A DNA stretch of 20,083 nucleotides from a virus: positions 1-20,083 of IMG/VR virus record IMGVR_UViG_3300044491_002800; one strand, written 5' to 3'. The stretch's first letter is position 1. Every line of letters begins with the position of its first letter. Below are positions 1-7,414 of the stretch, piece by piece. The translations under genes were made by a program, and so were the position numbers. The notes under the pieces are model-generated. The model made no database searches. It was not told the origin of the DNA and was given only the letters and a program-made list of their open reading frames with translations.

Positions 1-212
1 CATCAGGAAGAAGCTGGGCAAAAGGAATAGAAACTGGAATATCTGGACTTGGTTTTTATTTAAGAAAACAAACTGACAGCAGTAGATCTGGAATAGGTAT
101 ACAATCACCAAGAAGAGTCAGAAAAGGTGGAGCTAAATTTAAAAATACTTCCTACATTTCGGCCTTTTTAAAAAAGTATGAAAAAGAATTTCAGAACCTA
201 CAAGCATTGTAG
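1..212 (+). CDS. Unknown protein, C-terminal fragment (5' end outside window)
   Basis: An open frame enters at the left edge, is read from base 3 and stops at TAG (210-212), giving the last 69 residues of a protein. The fragment is basic and Ser/Gly/Arg-rich, with a helical-looking end rich in Lys, Glu and Phe. I do not recognise a family from this piece. The TAG lies at the start of an AGTGTAA motif, 15 nt before the next ATG on the same strand, so it probably belongs to the same late structural gene group as the two genes downstream. That is inference from position only. Confidence 0.6.
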   Translation, partial: SGRSWAKGIETGISGLGFYLRKQTDSSRSGIGIQSPRRVRKGGAKFKNTSYISAFLKKYEKEFQNLQAL

Positions 213-220
213 TGTAAACA
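212..220 (+). promoter_or_regulatory. AGTGTAA motif before the 282-aa gene
   Basis: The core GTGTAA (212-217), followed by AC, lies 10 nt before the ATG at 228, and no Shine-Dalgarno sequence is present. The same motif precedes several other transcription-unit starts in this window. It is read here as a candidate phage late promoter element (see findings). Confidence 0.45.
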
Positions 221-227
221 ATATTTT

Positions 228-1076
228 ATGAAGGTTCAATATCAGCACGAATTAATGACAAGCTTTATGCTTTGGTTCGATCACGAACTTCTTCAAAAAG
301 GAGAAGCTTATTCAAATCAAACAGGTCTCCTTTACTATGATGACGATTCAAGGCTTCCAAGTCCCTACAAAGCTTATGCTAGCCCATACAAACAGTGGGT
401 AAATGATTCTTCAATATTTGGGGACACAAATCCAGTTATTCCAACATCCTTCAATGGTTACGACAGGACAGATAATATTATTTTTGATTTTGAAAACGGA
501 AGAATTATAGAAACTGGTGGAGCTTTTGGCACAGGTGAGGTATTAAGTGGAACATTTGCCGTAAAAGATTTCAATATTTATTTAACAAACGAAACAGAGG
601 AGGATTTAATTCTTGAAAATAAATTTGAAGTGAATAGTAGGTATTTAATGGACCCTAGTGCCGTAAAGCCCTATGATCAAATGGTTCCTGCTATATTTTT
701 GAACTGCGAATTTATGAGAAATGAAGGCTTTGCTTTTGGCGGCGAGGACAGAACCACAAATATAATTAAAGCGGTGGTTTTGGCTGAAAATTCTTATCAA
801 TTAGACGGAGCCTTGTCTATTTTCGCTGATTCTGCCAGAAAAGTGATTTCCAAAATACCTTTTTCAAAGCACCCTTCAACCGAATATAATGATATCAAAA
901 ACGGTTCCTATAATTATGTCACATTATCTAATACTTATTTAAATTCAAATCCATATTACATAGAAGATGTCACCGTTTCTAAAATTTCACAAAAAGCCCA
1001 AAGCAAAATTCCTAGTGATCTTCAAATAGGATTTATAGATTTTGAAATATCTACAAATAGATATCCTCGTTCTTAA
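228..1076 (+). CDS. Putative virion structural protein (282 aa)
   Basis: A complete 282-residue frame starts at the ATG 10 nt after an AGTGTAA motif. The protein is rich in Tyr, Asn, Phe and Asp, with no signal peptide, membrane segment or enzyme motif visible. Its composition and predicted beta character fit a neck, tail-completion or other virion protein. It lies 47 nt upstream of the tube-like gene in the same direction, which supports a role in the tail or connector. I do not recognise a named family, so the structural role is inferred from context and composition. There is no sign of truncation. The opposite strand of this stretch has no competing long frame. Confidence 0.75.
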   Translation: MKVQYQHELMTSFMLWFDHELLQKGEAYSNQTGLLYYDDDSRLPSPYKAYASPYKQWVNDSSIFGDTNPVIPTSFNGYDRTDNIIFDFENGRIIETGGAFGTGEVLSGTFAVKDFNIYLTNETEEDLILENKFEVNSRYLMDPSAVKPYDQMVPAIFLNCEFMRNEGFAFGGEDRTTNIIKAVVLAENSYQLDGALSIFADSARKVISKIPFSKHPSTEYNDIKNGSYNYVTLSNTYLNSNPYYIEDVTVSKISQKAQSKIPSDLQIGFIDFEISTNRYPRS

Positions 1077-1102
1077 ATTAATTTCACATTTTAAATTTTT
1101 AG

Positions 1103-1110
1103 TTGTAAAC
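1103..1110 (+). promoter_or_regulatory. TTGTAAAC motif variant before the tube-like gene
   Basis: TTGTAA (1103-1108) followed by AC lies 15 nt before the ATG at 1124. The sequence in between contains TATAAAT. It differs from the GTGTAA core at the first base. No SD is present before the ATG. This is a weaker copy of the motif found at other unit starts. Confidence 0.35.
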
Positions 1111-1123
1111 ATACATATAAATT

Positions 1124-2560
1124 ATGAGCAGAAATAGAGTTATTTATCAATCAGAAGCTCTCTTTTCTAGTAAGGACGTTAATTCCACTAGCAGAGCAGA
1201 CCATTCACAACTTCGCAGAGTACAATCCGCGAATTATTCTTTTAATGTTTCTCGTACTGACGTCAATCAGTTCGGTCAGCTATCTAGAATCGACTCTTTG
1301 ATTCTTGAGGCCCCAACCGTTTCTGCTGATATTTCGTACTACCTTGCGGACGGGTACAATGAACAAGTTTTAAAATTCTCGAATTCAAACCTAAATGTTG
1401 GATTTGTTTCGGGTCAAATTGAGTCTACGAGTGGACAAAATCTTTATATCATGACCGCTGCAGAAGGTAAAGATGCTAACTTTGGCACTGGAACATTCGG
1501 CGCAATTGGTATCGGTAATGCATATATCACAGACTATTCTTTTGAAGCTTCTGTTGGTTCGTTCCCTACTGTCAATATTTCCTTTGAAGGTTCAAACATC
1601 AATGCTTCTGCTGGTGTTACTGGAACCTCGGATGGATTTAGCGGCAACTTTACTGGTGCTGGAATTCTGCCAGTTTCTGGTACGCCTATTGATAACCAAA
1701 TTGCTGGCGACGGCATCGAAATTAGACCAACAAATGCAGAAACCGATGAAGGTTCGATTAGCGCCTTAAGACCTTCGGATATTACTTTTGATTTGGCTAA
1801 TGCAAATGGTGACACAATTGCTACAATTGATGGAAATGATGGCGCTCATATTCAAAGCGTTTCTCTAAGTATCCCACTTAGCAGAACACCAATCGAAAGA
1901 CTTGGAACCAGATTCCCATACGCTAGAACTGTAGATTTCCCAATTACTCCAAGCTTGTCGGTTTCAGCTATTGTTAATGAAACTGCACAAAGATCTTTGA
2001 CTAATATTGTTGCAGACGATGGTTTTATACCTTCCGCTCAGATCACAATTAAAGATGTAAATGGCAACAATGCCGCGATCTACAAACTTACTAACCTCAA
2101 GCTTGACTCTGAGTCATTTAGCTCTAGTATTGGCCCTAATAAGACCGTTGATTTGACATTTAGTCTTTCTATAGGTGGTCCAGATGATTTGGAAAACAAT
2201 GTTTTCTTCTCTGGTGCAAATACAGATGCTGAATTCGCTCTTCAACCAGTAGTTTTTTATGGAGACAATCTTCTTGCAGGTGAAACAGTTACAATTAATG
2301 GTGTAGAGGTTACTAGCGGAGACATTGCTGGTAAAACAGTTGGATACCTACATGGCGACGAAAGCAAACCATTTACTGTTAATTATCAAGGTAATGACAA
2401 TCTCGCAGTAACTTTAGCTGGCGGTGGCACAATTTCAGGAAATGCTGGTTTAAACAGCATAACTGGTGTTGAAGGAGTGAATACGACTTTCACATTTGAG
2501 CCCACCGACAATGCTGTTAGCGCTACAATTAGCGGCACTCTCGGATTAGAAAGTGCATAG
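1124..2560 (+). CDS. Putative tail tube protein with C-terminal Ig-like extension (478 aa)
   Basis: The protein is Ser/Thr/Gly/Asn-rich and almost entirely beta in character. Residues about 30-160 and 240-350 look like two beta-sandwich halves. Their pattern matches the two tandem paralogs at 16399-18484: an SYxF-type strand and an ISFEG/IYGDF-like end in the first half, then the strand ending SVSLSIPL, a Pro-rich turn, and a final TFSLSIGG-like strand. Residues about 370-478 form an extra Gly/Asn/Thr-rich region like the Ig-like domains often added to phage tube proteins. It is followed at once by a strong terminator, as expected for a highly expressed last gene. The tail-tube assignment is inferred from fold pattern, length and context; a different major virion protein is possible. 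Confidence 0.7.
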   Translation: MSRNRVIYQSEALFSSKDVNSTSRADHSQLRRVQSANYSFNVSRTDVNQFGQLSRIDSLILEAPTVSADISYYLADGYNEQVLKFSNSNLNVGFVSGQIESTSGQNLYIMTAAEGKDANFGTGTFGAIGIGNAYITDYSFEASVGSFPTVNISFEGSNINASAGVTGTSDGFSGNFTGAGILPVSGTPIDNQIAGDGIEIRPTNAETDEGSISALRPSDITFDLANANGDTIATIDGNDGAHIQSVSLSIPLSRTPIERLGTRFPYARTVDFPITPSLSVSAIVNETAQRSLTNIVADDGFIPSAQITIKDVNGNNAAIYKLTNLKLDSESFSSSIGPNKTVDLTFSLSIGGPDDLENNVFFSGANTDAEFALQPVVFYGDNLLAGETVTINGVEVTSGDIAGKTVGYLHGDESKPFTVNYQGNDNLAVTLAGGGTISGNAGLNSITGVEGVNTTFTFEPTDNAVSATISGTLGLESA

Positions 2561-2586
2561 TAGAATAACAAATATTCTTTAAATTC

Positions 2587-2615
2587 AAACCCCTCCAAAT
2601 CGGAGGGGTTTTTTA
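2587..2615 (+). terminator. Intrinsic terminator after the tube-like gene
   Basis: A perfect 10-bp stem, AAACCCCTCC (2587-2596) with GGAGGGGTTT (2602-2611), has a 5-nt loop and is followed by more T. It begins 27 nt after the stop codon. The stem is symmetrical, but the reverse side has only a weak T run, so it acts mainly on the + strand. Confidence 0.9.
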
Positions 2616-2680
2616 TTGCACAAAAAAGCGCAACCCCCGCTAGGCAGAGATCACGCTATCAGAGATATACTCTGGGGGTA
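2616..2680 (-). terminator. Folded spacer between convergent units, possible minus-strand terminator
   Basis: TTGCAC (2616-2621) can pair with GCGCAA (2628-2633) around an A6 loop. ACCCCC (2633-2638) can pair with GGGGGT (2674-2679), enclosing a smaller hairpin, CAGAG/CTCTG around ATATA. Read on the minus strand, the G-rich helix lies just after the stop of the 154-aa gene and is followed by a T6 run. It may therefore terminate the minus-strand unit. The fold is more elaborate than a plain terminator, and its exact form is uncertain. Confidence 0.45.
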
Positions 2681-2685
2681 ATTAA

Positions 2686-3150
2686 TTAGTTAGTGTCAGA
2701 CGCTTGCGCCCTTGACTCAATTCCTCCGACCTGTCTTGGGCTGGCTTGATAACTATTATATCTAGCTACCAAGTCCATAAGCTTGTTATTTGCGTCCTGA
2801 GCGAGGGTTTTATATACCTTGGATACTTCGTTCTTATTTACGAAAGTAATGGCATTATCGCCGTCTCTGACGCTAAGAATGTTGCCATTTGTGTCATTAG
2901 CGATTCCACGAATAGTATTTCTGGTTTGTTTAGTGTAATAGTGACATAGGTAAAGCTCCTTAAAGATGCTCTGCTCCTCAAGATTCAGTCCAGAAACTTC
3001 ACCACTTACTCCAGAAAAACTAGTATATATAACATTGTTTAATTGCCCAATATTATTTTCAAGCCATCCAGAGATAGATTCTATAGTTACTCCAGTAGAA
3101 TCAAACTCATTTACATAGATCGAGTTAGCTAAATCTCCAATATTGCTCAT
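2686..3150 (-). CDS. Possible head-completion / connector protein (154 aa)
   Basis: This is the last gene of the long minus-strand run. It encodes 154 residues, with an N-terminal half predicted helical (an ISGWLENNIGQLN-like helix, then LNLEEQSIFKELYLCHYYTKQ) and a Lys/Asn-rich C-terminus. The pattern of short helices, and its place after the capsid and SAP-like genes, fit small head-tail adaptor or head-completion proteins. I see no diagnostic motif, so this is inference. The ATG lies one base after the stop of the 85-aa gene, with no clear SD, suggesting translational coupling. The two plus-strand genes to the left converge on it. Confidence 0.72.
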   Translation of the reverse strand: MSNIGDLANSIYVNEFDSTGVTIESISGWLENNIGQLNNVIYTSFSGVSGEVSGLNLEEQSIFKELYLCHYYTKQTRNTIRGIANDTNGNILSVRDGDNAITFVNKNEVSKVYKTLAQDANNKLMDLVARYNSYQASPRQVGGIESRAQASDTN

Positions 3151-3151
3151 A

Positions 3152-3409
3152 CTAGTTTTTGCCTAAAATATTTTGAATAATATCAAACTTGCGAACTCCT
3201 TCTGCTGGAATTCCCAATTTCTTAGATATATTTTCAAGCTCGGACATTGATTTGCCTGTTAATTCTTCGTAAGAATATTGCTTTTTATTAACAGACTTTT
3301 TGGCAGATTTTTTCTTTGCTTTTCCCTTCGGCGTAGGAGTTTCTTCAACTTCTTCTTTGCCGTTTACGAATGTTAAGTTTTCTAAAATATCTTCTGATTG
3401 ATTTTCCAT
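3152..3409 (-). CDS. Small Lys-rich protein with SAP-like C-terminal domain (85 aa)
   Basis: The 85-residue product has an acidic start, a run of Lys/Ala (about residues 28-43) and a C-terminal helix-loop-helix segment (about 46-85: LTGKSMSELENISKKLGIP followed by KFDIIQNIL). The last part has the pattern of SAP / Rho-N / HeH-type DNA-binding folds: a short Ser-Glu-Leu helix, a KLG-type turn, then a second helix. The upstream 204-aa protein ends with a similar segment. The basic linker and fold suggest nucleic-acid contact, perhaps inside the capsid, but this is inference. Its ATG lies 8 nt after a GTGTAA motif and lacks an SD. Confidence 0.75.
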   Translation of the reverse strand: MENQSEDILENLTFVNGKEEVEETPTPKGKAKKKSAKKSVNKKQYSYEELTGKSMSELENISKKLGIPAEGVRKFDIIQNILGKN

Positions 3410-3415
3410 GTAATA

Positions 3416-3425
3416 TATTACACTT
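3416..3425 (-). promoter_or_regulatory. AAGTGTAATA motif before the 85-aa gene
   Basis: On the minus strand AAGTGTAATA precedes the ATG at 3409; the GTGTAA core is at 3418-3423, 8 nt away. It is among the best copies of the motif. There is no SD. It is a candidate late promoter. Confidence 0.5.
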
Positions 3426-3429
3426 AAAA

Positions 3430-4044
3430 TTAACCTCTTTTTAAATACTCTTGTCTAAGCGCAGAAATAAGTCTTATTCTATCAAAGCTAGGAGTGAATC
3501 CAAGCTTCATTGCCATTTCTTGAAGCTCTGATAGTGTTTTTCTTTTTAACTTTGTTTCGAAATCTTCTAGAGAATCTGAGGCTAGGACTTCTGACTTTTC
3601 TGCTGTCCTGCCTCCAGTTGAACCCCAATTTGTAGACCTCCACTCGTGAAAAGCTTTTATTAGAGCTTGGTCTTGTTGCTCTACGTCAGCAAATACTCTT
3701 GTTGCTGTTTTTGAAGCCATATTTGCCTTTTGAACAGGCGTCATATTTTCCAATTTTCTCTTGAAAACTCTTGTGTCGTTTGTTCCAAAAGGAGAAATTT
3801 TATCCGCGCCCCTTAGCTTTTCTTGAGCTTCGATCTCGTCAATCTCATCTCTTTCTTTCCCATCTGTATATTGAAGATTTTTTAACGCATCGTCTTTTTG
3901 CATTTCTTCATTATTTACCTCGTCTGCTTCAACCGCTGTTGTAATATCATAGATTCCAACCCTATAATCTTGCGGTTCTTCGCCTTCACCTGTTTCAGTG
4001 TATTTTTGCCCCTCTTCGTTTATTTGTTCTGATAAATTATCCAT
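3430..4044 (-). CDS. Acidic protein with SAP-like C-terminal domain (204 aa)
   Basis: I chose the ATG at 4044 (protein starting MDNLSEQ). The frame stays open up to a TTG at 4062, but that adds only six residues and has no better signal. The N-terminal half is very acidic and probably disordered. The middle (about 95-140) looks helical. The last 40 residues (LKRKTLSELQEMAMKLG and the helix after it) match the SAP/Rho-N-like pattern also seen in the 85-aa neighbour. The gene sits between the major capsid gene terminator and the 85-aa gene. No named family is recognised. A DNA-contacting or internal head role is possible. Confidence 0.75.
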   Translation of the reverse strand: MDNLSEQINEEGQKYTETGEGEEPQDYRVGIYDITTAVEADEVNNEEMQKDDALKNLQYTDGKERDEIDEIEAQEKLRGADKISPFGTNDTRVFKRKLENMTPVQKANMASKTATRVFADVEQQDQALIKAFHEWRSTNWGSTGGRTAEKSEVLASDSLEDFETKLKRKTLSELQEMAMKLGFTPSFDRIRLISALRQEYLKRG

Positions 4045-4076
4045 ATTGATATTATAAAACAAAATTATAAAAATTC

Positions 4077-4108
4077 AAAAAAAAGGGCCGCCCCGAAAGG
4101 CGACCCTT
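4077..4108 (-). terminator. Intrinsic terminator downstream of the major capsid gene
   Basis: On the minus strand a 10-bp stem (AAGGGTCGCC pairing with GGCGGCCCTT, one T-G pair) with a 6-nt loop is followed directly by a long T run (4077-4084 read as A on the + strand). It lies about 20 nt after the capsid stop codon and closes that unit. Confidence 0.9.
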
Positions 4109-4128
4109 AAATTTAGTAATCGTTTATA

Positions 4129-5220
4129 TTAGACAGTCACACCAACAAGAGCGCGATTGTCAAGAACAATACGACCTTCTTCGAGCGAGCCGAAGTAACC
4201 GATCTTGTTTTGACGAATGCTGTATTGGTCGTCAGCGATGAGGTTGAACTCGCCACCGTTTTCGGAGTCGATAGCAACTGGGCGAATCAGAGACTCACGG
4301 CTGCGGTCGATACCAACAACGATCTGATCGCTTGCAGGAGTGAAACCACCACCAGCAGCAGCGCCATAGATAGCGTTGAACTTCTGGCCATCGCCAAACT
4401 CATTCAGCTCAATAACATTGATGCCGTAGAATTCAGGAGCGCCAGCAGCGCGATATGCTTCTTCAGCAATAACGTCAGCAGTACGAACGTTAGAATTTGA
4501 GGCTGCGCCAGGAGCAGCTTTAGTGTTGATTGGGTTGTAAGCAATTGCACGAAGCTCTTCAACGATTTCAGGAGAAACGATGATGTCAGTCATGCCACGA
4601 CCTTGACGAGCATCAGGAGTGCCACCAACAAAAGAAGTGGTGATTCTCTTAGAGCGTGTCAATAGAGCGTTAAGATCAGCCAATGTGAAACGATTTGCTG
4701 ACTGAGCATCGATAACGTGACTAAAGCCATTAGTCGTTGCATTAGCGAGAGCGCTCATGATGACATTAGCAGAGATCGTGTTTTGCTTAAGAAGGATTTC
4801 TTGAGCAACACGAGTCATTGTCTTAGCTACAACGTCCATGCGGCTCTTAGCAGCATAACGACGATCAAAGCTTACTGCAGAGTCAAGGCTATAAGTAGCG
4901 ATCTTGAGTTCAGCAGATGTTGGAAGAACTTCCGAAGTAGGAAGGCCACCAGCACGGCTTTGGCTATAAACTTGAACATAATCTTCGTCAGAAACATCGA
5001 AGTACAGATCCAGCGGAATCGAAGGATTGTCATCAGCATTGTATTGAAGAGTAGTAAAGAGGTTAGACAATGCAGGAGCATTGTTGATAACTTCTGCGAG
5101 AACAGGTCCGATAAACTCAGCAAGAGCAGTTTGAGCTTCGTAAGCAACATCACGGTTGCGAGAAGCCATTGCTTTTACAAGCTCGACTTGTTCTGGAGTA
5201 TTTTTTAAAGTAATTTTCAT
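4129..5220 (-). CDS. Major capsid protein, HK97-fold (363 aa)
   Basis: The 363-residue protein has the layout of the HK97-fold capsid family found in many uncultured aquatic phages. It has a helical N-terminal arm (about 1-60), a central region with a long helix (KTMTRVAQEILLKQ), a sheet segment with a conserved IIVSPEIVEELRA-like stretch, and a C-terminal beta region ending RIVLDNRALVGVTV. There is no cysteine-rich or enzymatic motif. It is preceded by an AAGGAA-type ribosome site (5230-5235) and a TTTATAAT sequence touching the ATG. It is followed by its own terminator, as expected for the most abundant virion protein. Its place after protease-scaffold and decoration-type genes is the classic head-gene order. 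The base composition is less AT-rich than its neighbours, in line with high expression. Confidence 0.93.
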   Translation of the reverse strand: MKITLKNTPEQVELVKAMASRNRDVAYEAQTALAEFIGPVLAEVINNAPALSNLFTTLQYNADDNPSIPLDLYFDVSDEDYVQVYSQSRAGGLPTSEVLPTSAELKIATYSLDSAVSFDRRYAAKSRMDVVAKTMTRVAQEILLKQNTISANVIMSALANATTNGFSHVIDAQSANRFTLADLNALLTRSKRITTSFVGGTPDARQGRGMTDIIVSPEIVEELRAIAYNPINTKAAPGAASNSNVRTADVIAEEAYRAAGAPEFYGINVIELNEFGDGQKFNAIYGAAAGGGFTPASDQIVVGIDRSRESLIRPVAIDSENGGEFNLIADDQYSIRQNKIGYFGSLEEGRIVLDNRALVGVTV

Positions 5221-5241
5221 ATTATAAAGTTCCTTTTCTTA

Positions 5242-5862
5242 TTAACCAAGTTTGACGATAACATAATCACCAGCGAACTGGTCAGTAAGGCCGCCTTGAG
5301 AACTGCGCGAACCAGTTCCAAGAACCATACCAAGAGAAGCAGCAGAACCTACAGTAGCAGGACCTACAGTGCCATCACCAGCAACTTCGAAGCCGTCACC
5401 GATAGTAAACACAGAAGCTGCGCCACCTTCGATAGCATTTGCGCTCAAGGTAAAGACACCTTTAGTTGCAACAGGAACAGTTTGGCCAGGTAGAACAGCT
5501 TGAAGCTCTTCTTTCTTGGTTGTGTTGTAAATGAGTTTTTCACCATTCTCATCAGTCTTAGCTGTTTGATTCAGGGTCAATCCAAGAGGGATTTCGCCAG
5601 AAGCAGCAGCAGCAACTTCAAGAGGGTTAGTGGGATACATATCGCCACCGACGAATGGGTAATCTGTTTTGCCAAGGTAGCTGTTAGAACCGTAAGTAAT
5701 AACATCTTGGTCAAAATTACCGTCAGTGACCTTTACAAAAACGCCGTTAGAACCTTTGCCGTCACCAGTGGTGGACTCAAGAACGTCAGCGTTTTGAAGA
5801 GCGAAAACGTTAACAACGTCTTGCTCATTATATTGTCTGAATGGGAGTAATCTAAGTGCCAT
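5242..5862 (-). CDS. Head decoration-type virion protein (206 aa)
   Basis: This 206-residue, Gly/Ala/Val/Thr-rich beta protein lies directly upstream of the major capsid gene. It begins MALRLLPFRQYNEQDVVNVFAL. Proteins with this start and position occur next to the capsid gene in many uncultured marine and freshwater phages. The composition and lack of catalytic residues fit a capsid decoration or stabilising protein, made in large amounts with the capsid (21-nt gap, same strand). No SD is visible before the ATG, only an A/T-rich leader. The decoration role rests on gene order and composition and has not been shown by a known motif. Confidence 0.8.
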   Translation of the reverse strand: MALRLLPFRQYNEQDVVNVFALQNADVLESTTGDGKGSNGVFVKVTDGNFDQDVITYGSNSYLGKTDYPFVGGDMYPTNPLEVAAAASGEIPLGLTLNQTAKTDENGEKLIYNTTKKEELQAVLPGQTVPVATKGVFTLSANAIEGGAASVFTIGDGFEVAGDGTVGPATVGSAASLGMVLGTGSRSSQGGLTDQFAGDYVIVKLG

Positions 5863-5890
5863 AATTTTTTATATTTAAATTTTGTTTTTT

Positions 5891-6580
5891 TTATCCAAGA
5901 ATATTTTCGCGGCTAAAAGCAGCAGCAAACTTATCCTTCAAAGTTTTTGCAGAAGCTTGAGCTTCATTATTATTAGGAATTTCCTCGTTGGTCTGCTCTG
6001 CGTTCGCAAGAGCTTCTTCAACATCGACTTCCTCTTCTTCTGTTTCTTCTACTTCGGAAGCTTGAGAAGTAAGACGTTTTTCGATTTCTGCATCAACGCG
6101 AGCCTTGATCTCTTCTTCGAATTTAGCCTTAGCTTCTTTATTCTTGGAAGCCCAGAAAACTTCAAGCTCACTCTTGAACGAAGCAAAAGACTCTTCGGTT
6201 CCGTCGAGACCTTTAATTTTTTCAGCGATGAAAGCAGCATCGCTTTCTTCGAGATCATAAAGAGAATCGATTTCTTCCATGCGAAGATTAAAACGAGCCA
6301 CTGCTTCTTCAGCGGTTTTCGCAGCTTCAAACTCGGCAATGCGTTCTTGAGCAGACTTAAGCTCTTCCTTAATAGATTCTACAGAGGCTTGAAGCTCTTC
6401 ATTCGCAGAAGCGATTTTGACCTTCTCTTGTTCTGTAGCTTCAAGAGAAGCTTGGTACTCTTCATCTTTTTGTTTAATGGCGTCCGCAAAAGTTGCAGTC
6501 ATGCCAGCGATAGCTTCTTCGGAGAATTTCTTCTCAGTAAGAGATGCTTTGATTTCTGATAGTAGAGTTTCTAATTCCAT
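5891..6580 (-). CDS. Probable nested scaffold protein from an internal start (229 aa)
   Basis: Codon 279 of the protease-scaffold gene is an ATG (6578-6580) that starts exactly at the coiled-coil scaffold domain (MELETLLSEIKASL). It is preceded by ACTGTAAACAATA, nearly identical to the AGTGTAAACAATA before the gene at 228. An in-frame scaffold gene nested in the 3' end of the protease gene is well known from phage lambda (C/Nu3) and others. The product would be a 229-residue assembly core without the protease. The domain boundary and motif are seen in the sequence. Expression from the internal start is inferred. Confidence 0.6.
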   Translation of the reverse strand: MELETLLSEIKASLTEKKFSEEAIAGMTATFADAIKQKDEEYQASLEATEQEKVKIASANEELQASVESIKEELKSAQERIAEFEAAKTAEEAVARFNLRMEEIDSLYDLEESDAAFIAEKIKGLDGTEESFASFKSELEVFWASKNKEAKAKFEEEIKARVDAEIEKRLTSQASEVEETEEEEVDVEEALANAEQTNEEIPNNNEAQASAKTLKDKFAAAFSRENILG

Positions 6581-7414
6581 GATTTTAGTATTGTTTACAG
6601 TATTTTTTAAATTTTGTGAAATTTTGTTAGATATTTTTTTTAATTGCGCAGCTTGTGATTTATCAGATTTATTGATCTCCTCTTTTTCTTTAAAATCTTC
6701 GCTGATAATTCCTTTGACATTTGCGGCAGGCTTCATCGTGAAACCGATACCTAAAGGATAAACATCTCCGACAATCAAACGATAAATTGGAGTACCATCA
6801 TCCATCACTCCTTTTCCTCCAAAAGCTCTCAACATACCTTTCATTTCTGTGATCTTTTGTGGGTCTGAAATGATTTCTGCGTCTTTTAGGTTTTTGCTTC
6901 CAACAGCAATTTGATATTCGCTAAAACCAACTTCCCAACTTGCGGAAACTGTTTGATGTGTTTTGCTTTTCGGGTCAGTGCTTCTTCTTAGCGTTTCAAA
7001 AAAGTCCTTATCTACAGTTTTGTAAACGACTGCCCCCAAAGCGATATTGAAAGGATTTTGTTCATTCTCATCAACATTTATAAGAATCGCACTATCCGAA
7101 TAGTCGCTAAATCCAGCATTAACAATATGTCCTACAATTTTTGTTTTGTCGTGTTCTATATTTGTTGGTTTGTGGACGAACTGCTGAACAGAGTCAATTG
7201 CAGTTTTTGTACTCATCCCATCCCCATTTTTATTAAACTCATTAACGACTGCCGCATTAAATGCTATGCCCATTAAATCAATATTTTTGTCCAGATCAAC
7301 AGATGTCGGAATTAAACCTCTTAAATTTTGTATATTAGCTTTTGAAATGTCAATACCGCCAATTTCTTGACAAGCAGTTATTTCAAAATCAAAAGTTGTC
7401 GTATATTTATGCAT
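5891..7414 (-). CDS. Prohead maturation protease fused to scaffold (507 aa)
   Basis: I chose the ATG at 7414 (MHKYTTTF); a TTG at 7426 would add four residues. The first 235 residues look like a phage prohead serine protease. His88 in NIEHDK and Ser157 in the TVSASWEV stretch are candidate catalytic residues, in the order and spacing usual for HK97/T4 gp21-type enzymes, followed by a YPLGIGFTMKPA segment. Residues about 240-278 are a polar linker. Residues 279-507 are Glu/Lys/Ala-rich coiled coil, ending with an acidic stretch and a basic amphipathic helix (KTLKDKFAAAFSRENILG) like capsid-binding scaffold tails. The protease would free and digest scaffold during head maturation. The start overlaps the upstream gene by 8 nt. 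An in-frame internal start probably also gives free scaffold. Confidence 0.9.
   Translation of the reverse strand: MHKYTTTFDFEITACQEIGGIDISKANIQNLRGLIPTSVDLDKNIDLMGIAFNAAVVNEFNKNGDGMSTKTAIDSVQQFVHKPTNIEHDKTKIVGHIVNAGFSDYSDSAILINVDENEQNPFNIALGAVVYKTVDKDFFETLRRSTDPKSKTHQTVSASWEVGFSEYQIAVGSKNLKDAEIISDPQKITEMKGMLRAFGGKGVMDDGTPIYRLIVGDVYPLGIGFTMKPAANVKGIISEDFKEKEEINKSDKSQAAQLKKISNKISQNLKNTVNNTKIMELETLLSEIKASLTEKKFSEEAIAGMTATFADAIKQKDEEYQASLEATEQEKVKIASANEELQASVESIKEELKSAQERIAEFEAAKTAEEAVARFNLRMEEIDSLYDLEESDAAFIAEKIKGLDGTEESFASFKSELEVFWASKNKEAKAKFEEEIKARVDAEIEKRLTSQASEVEETEEEEVDVEEALANAEQTNEEIPNNNEAQASAKTLKDKFAAAFSRENILG
6593..6602 (-). promoter_or_regulatory. Internal TACTGTAAAC motif before the nested scaffold start
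   Basis: On the minus strand TACTGTAAAC is followed 12 nt later by the internal ATG at 6580 (14 nt after the CTGTAA core). It differs from the GTGTAA core only at the first G, and the sequence that follows (AATA) matches the copy before position 228. It is a candidate internal late promoter. Confidence 0.4.

Noticed and set aside
4045-4062. TTG start six codons upstream of the SAP-like 204-aa protein
   Set aside because: ATG at 4044 is the simpler start. The extension has no SD and sits in an A/T-rich leader. The same reasoning led me to prefer ATG over TTG at 7414 and 12745.
4717-5208. 163-codon plus-strand open frame opposite the capsid gene
   Set aside because: It is a shadow of the major capsid gene, with no start signal and low-complexity composition.
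5882-6559. 225-codon plus-strand open frame opposite the scaffold domain
   Set aside because: It is the mirror of a Glu/Lys/Ala-rich coiled coil, giving a Phe/Ser/Leu-rich product with no start signal. The minus-strand protease-scaffold reading is clearly the real gene.
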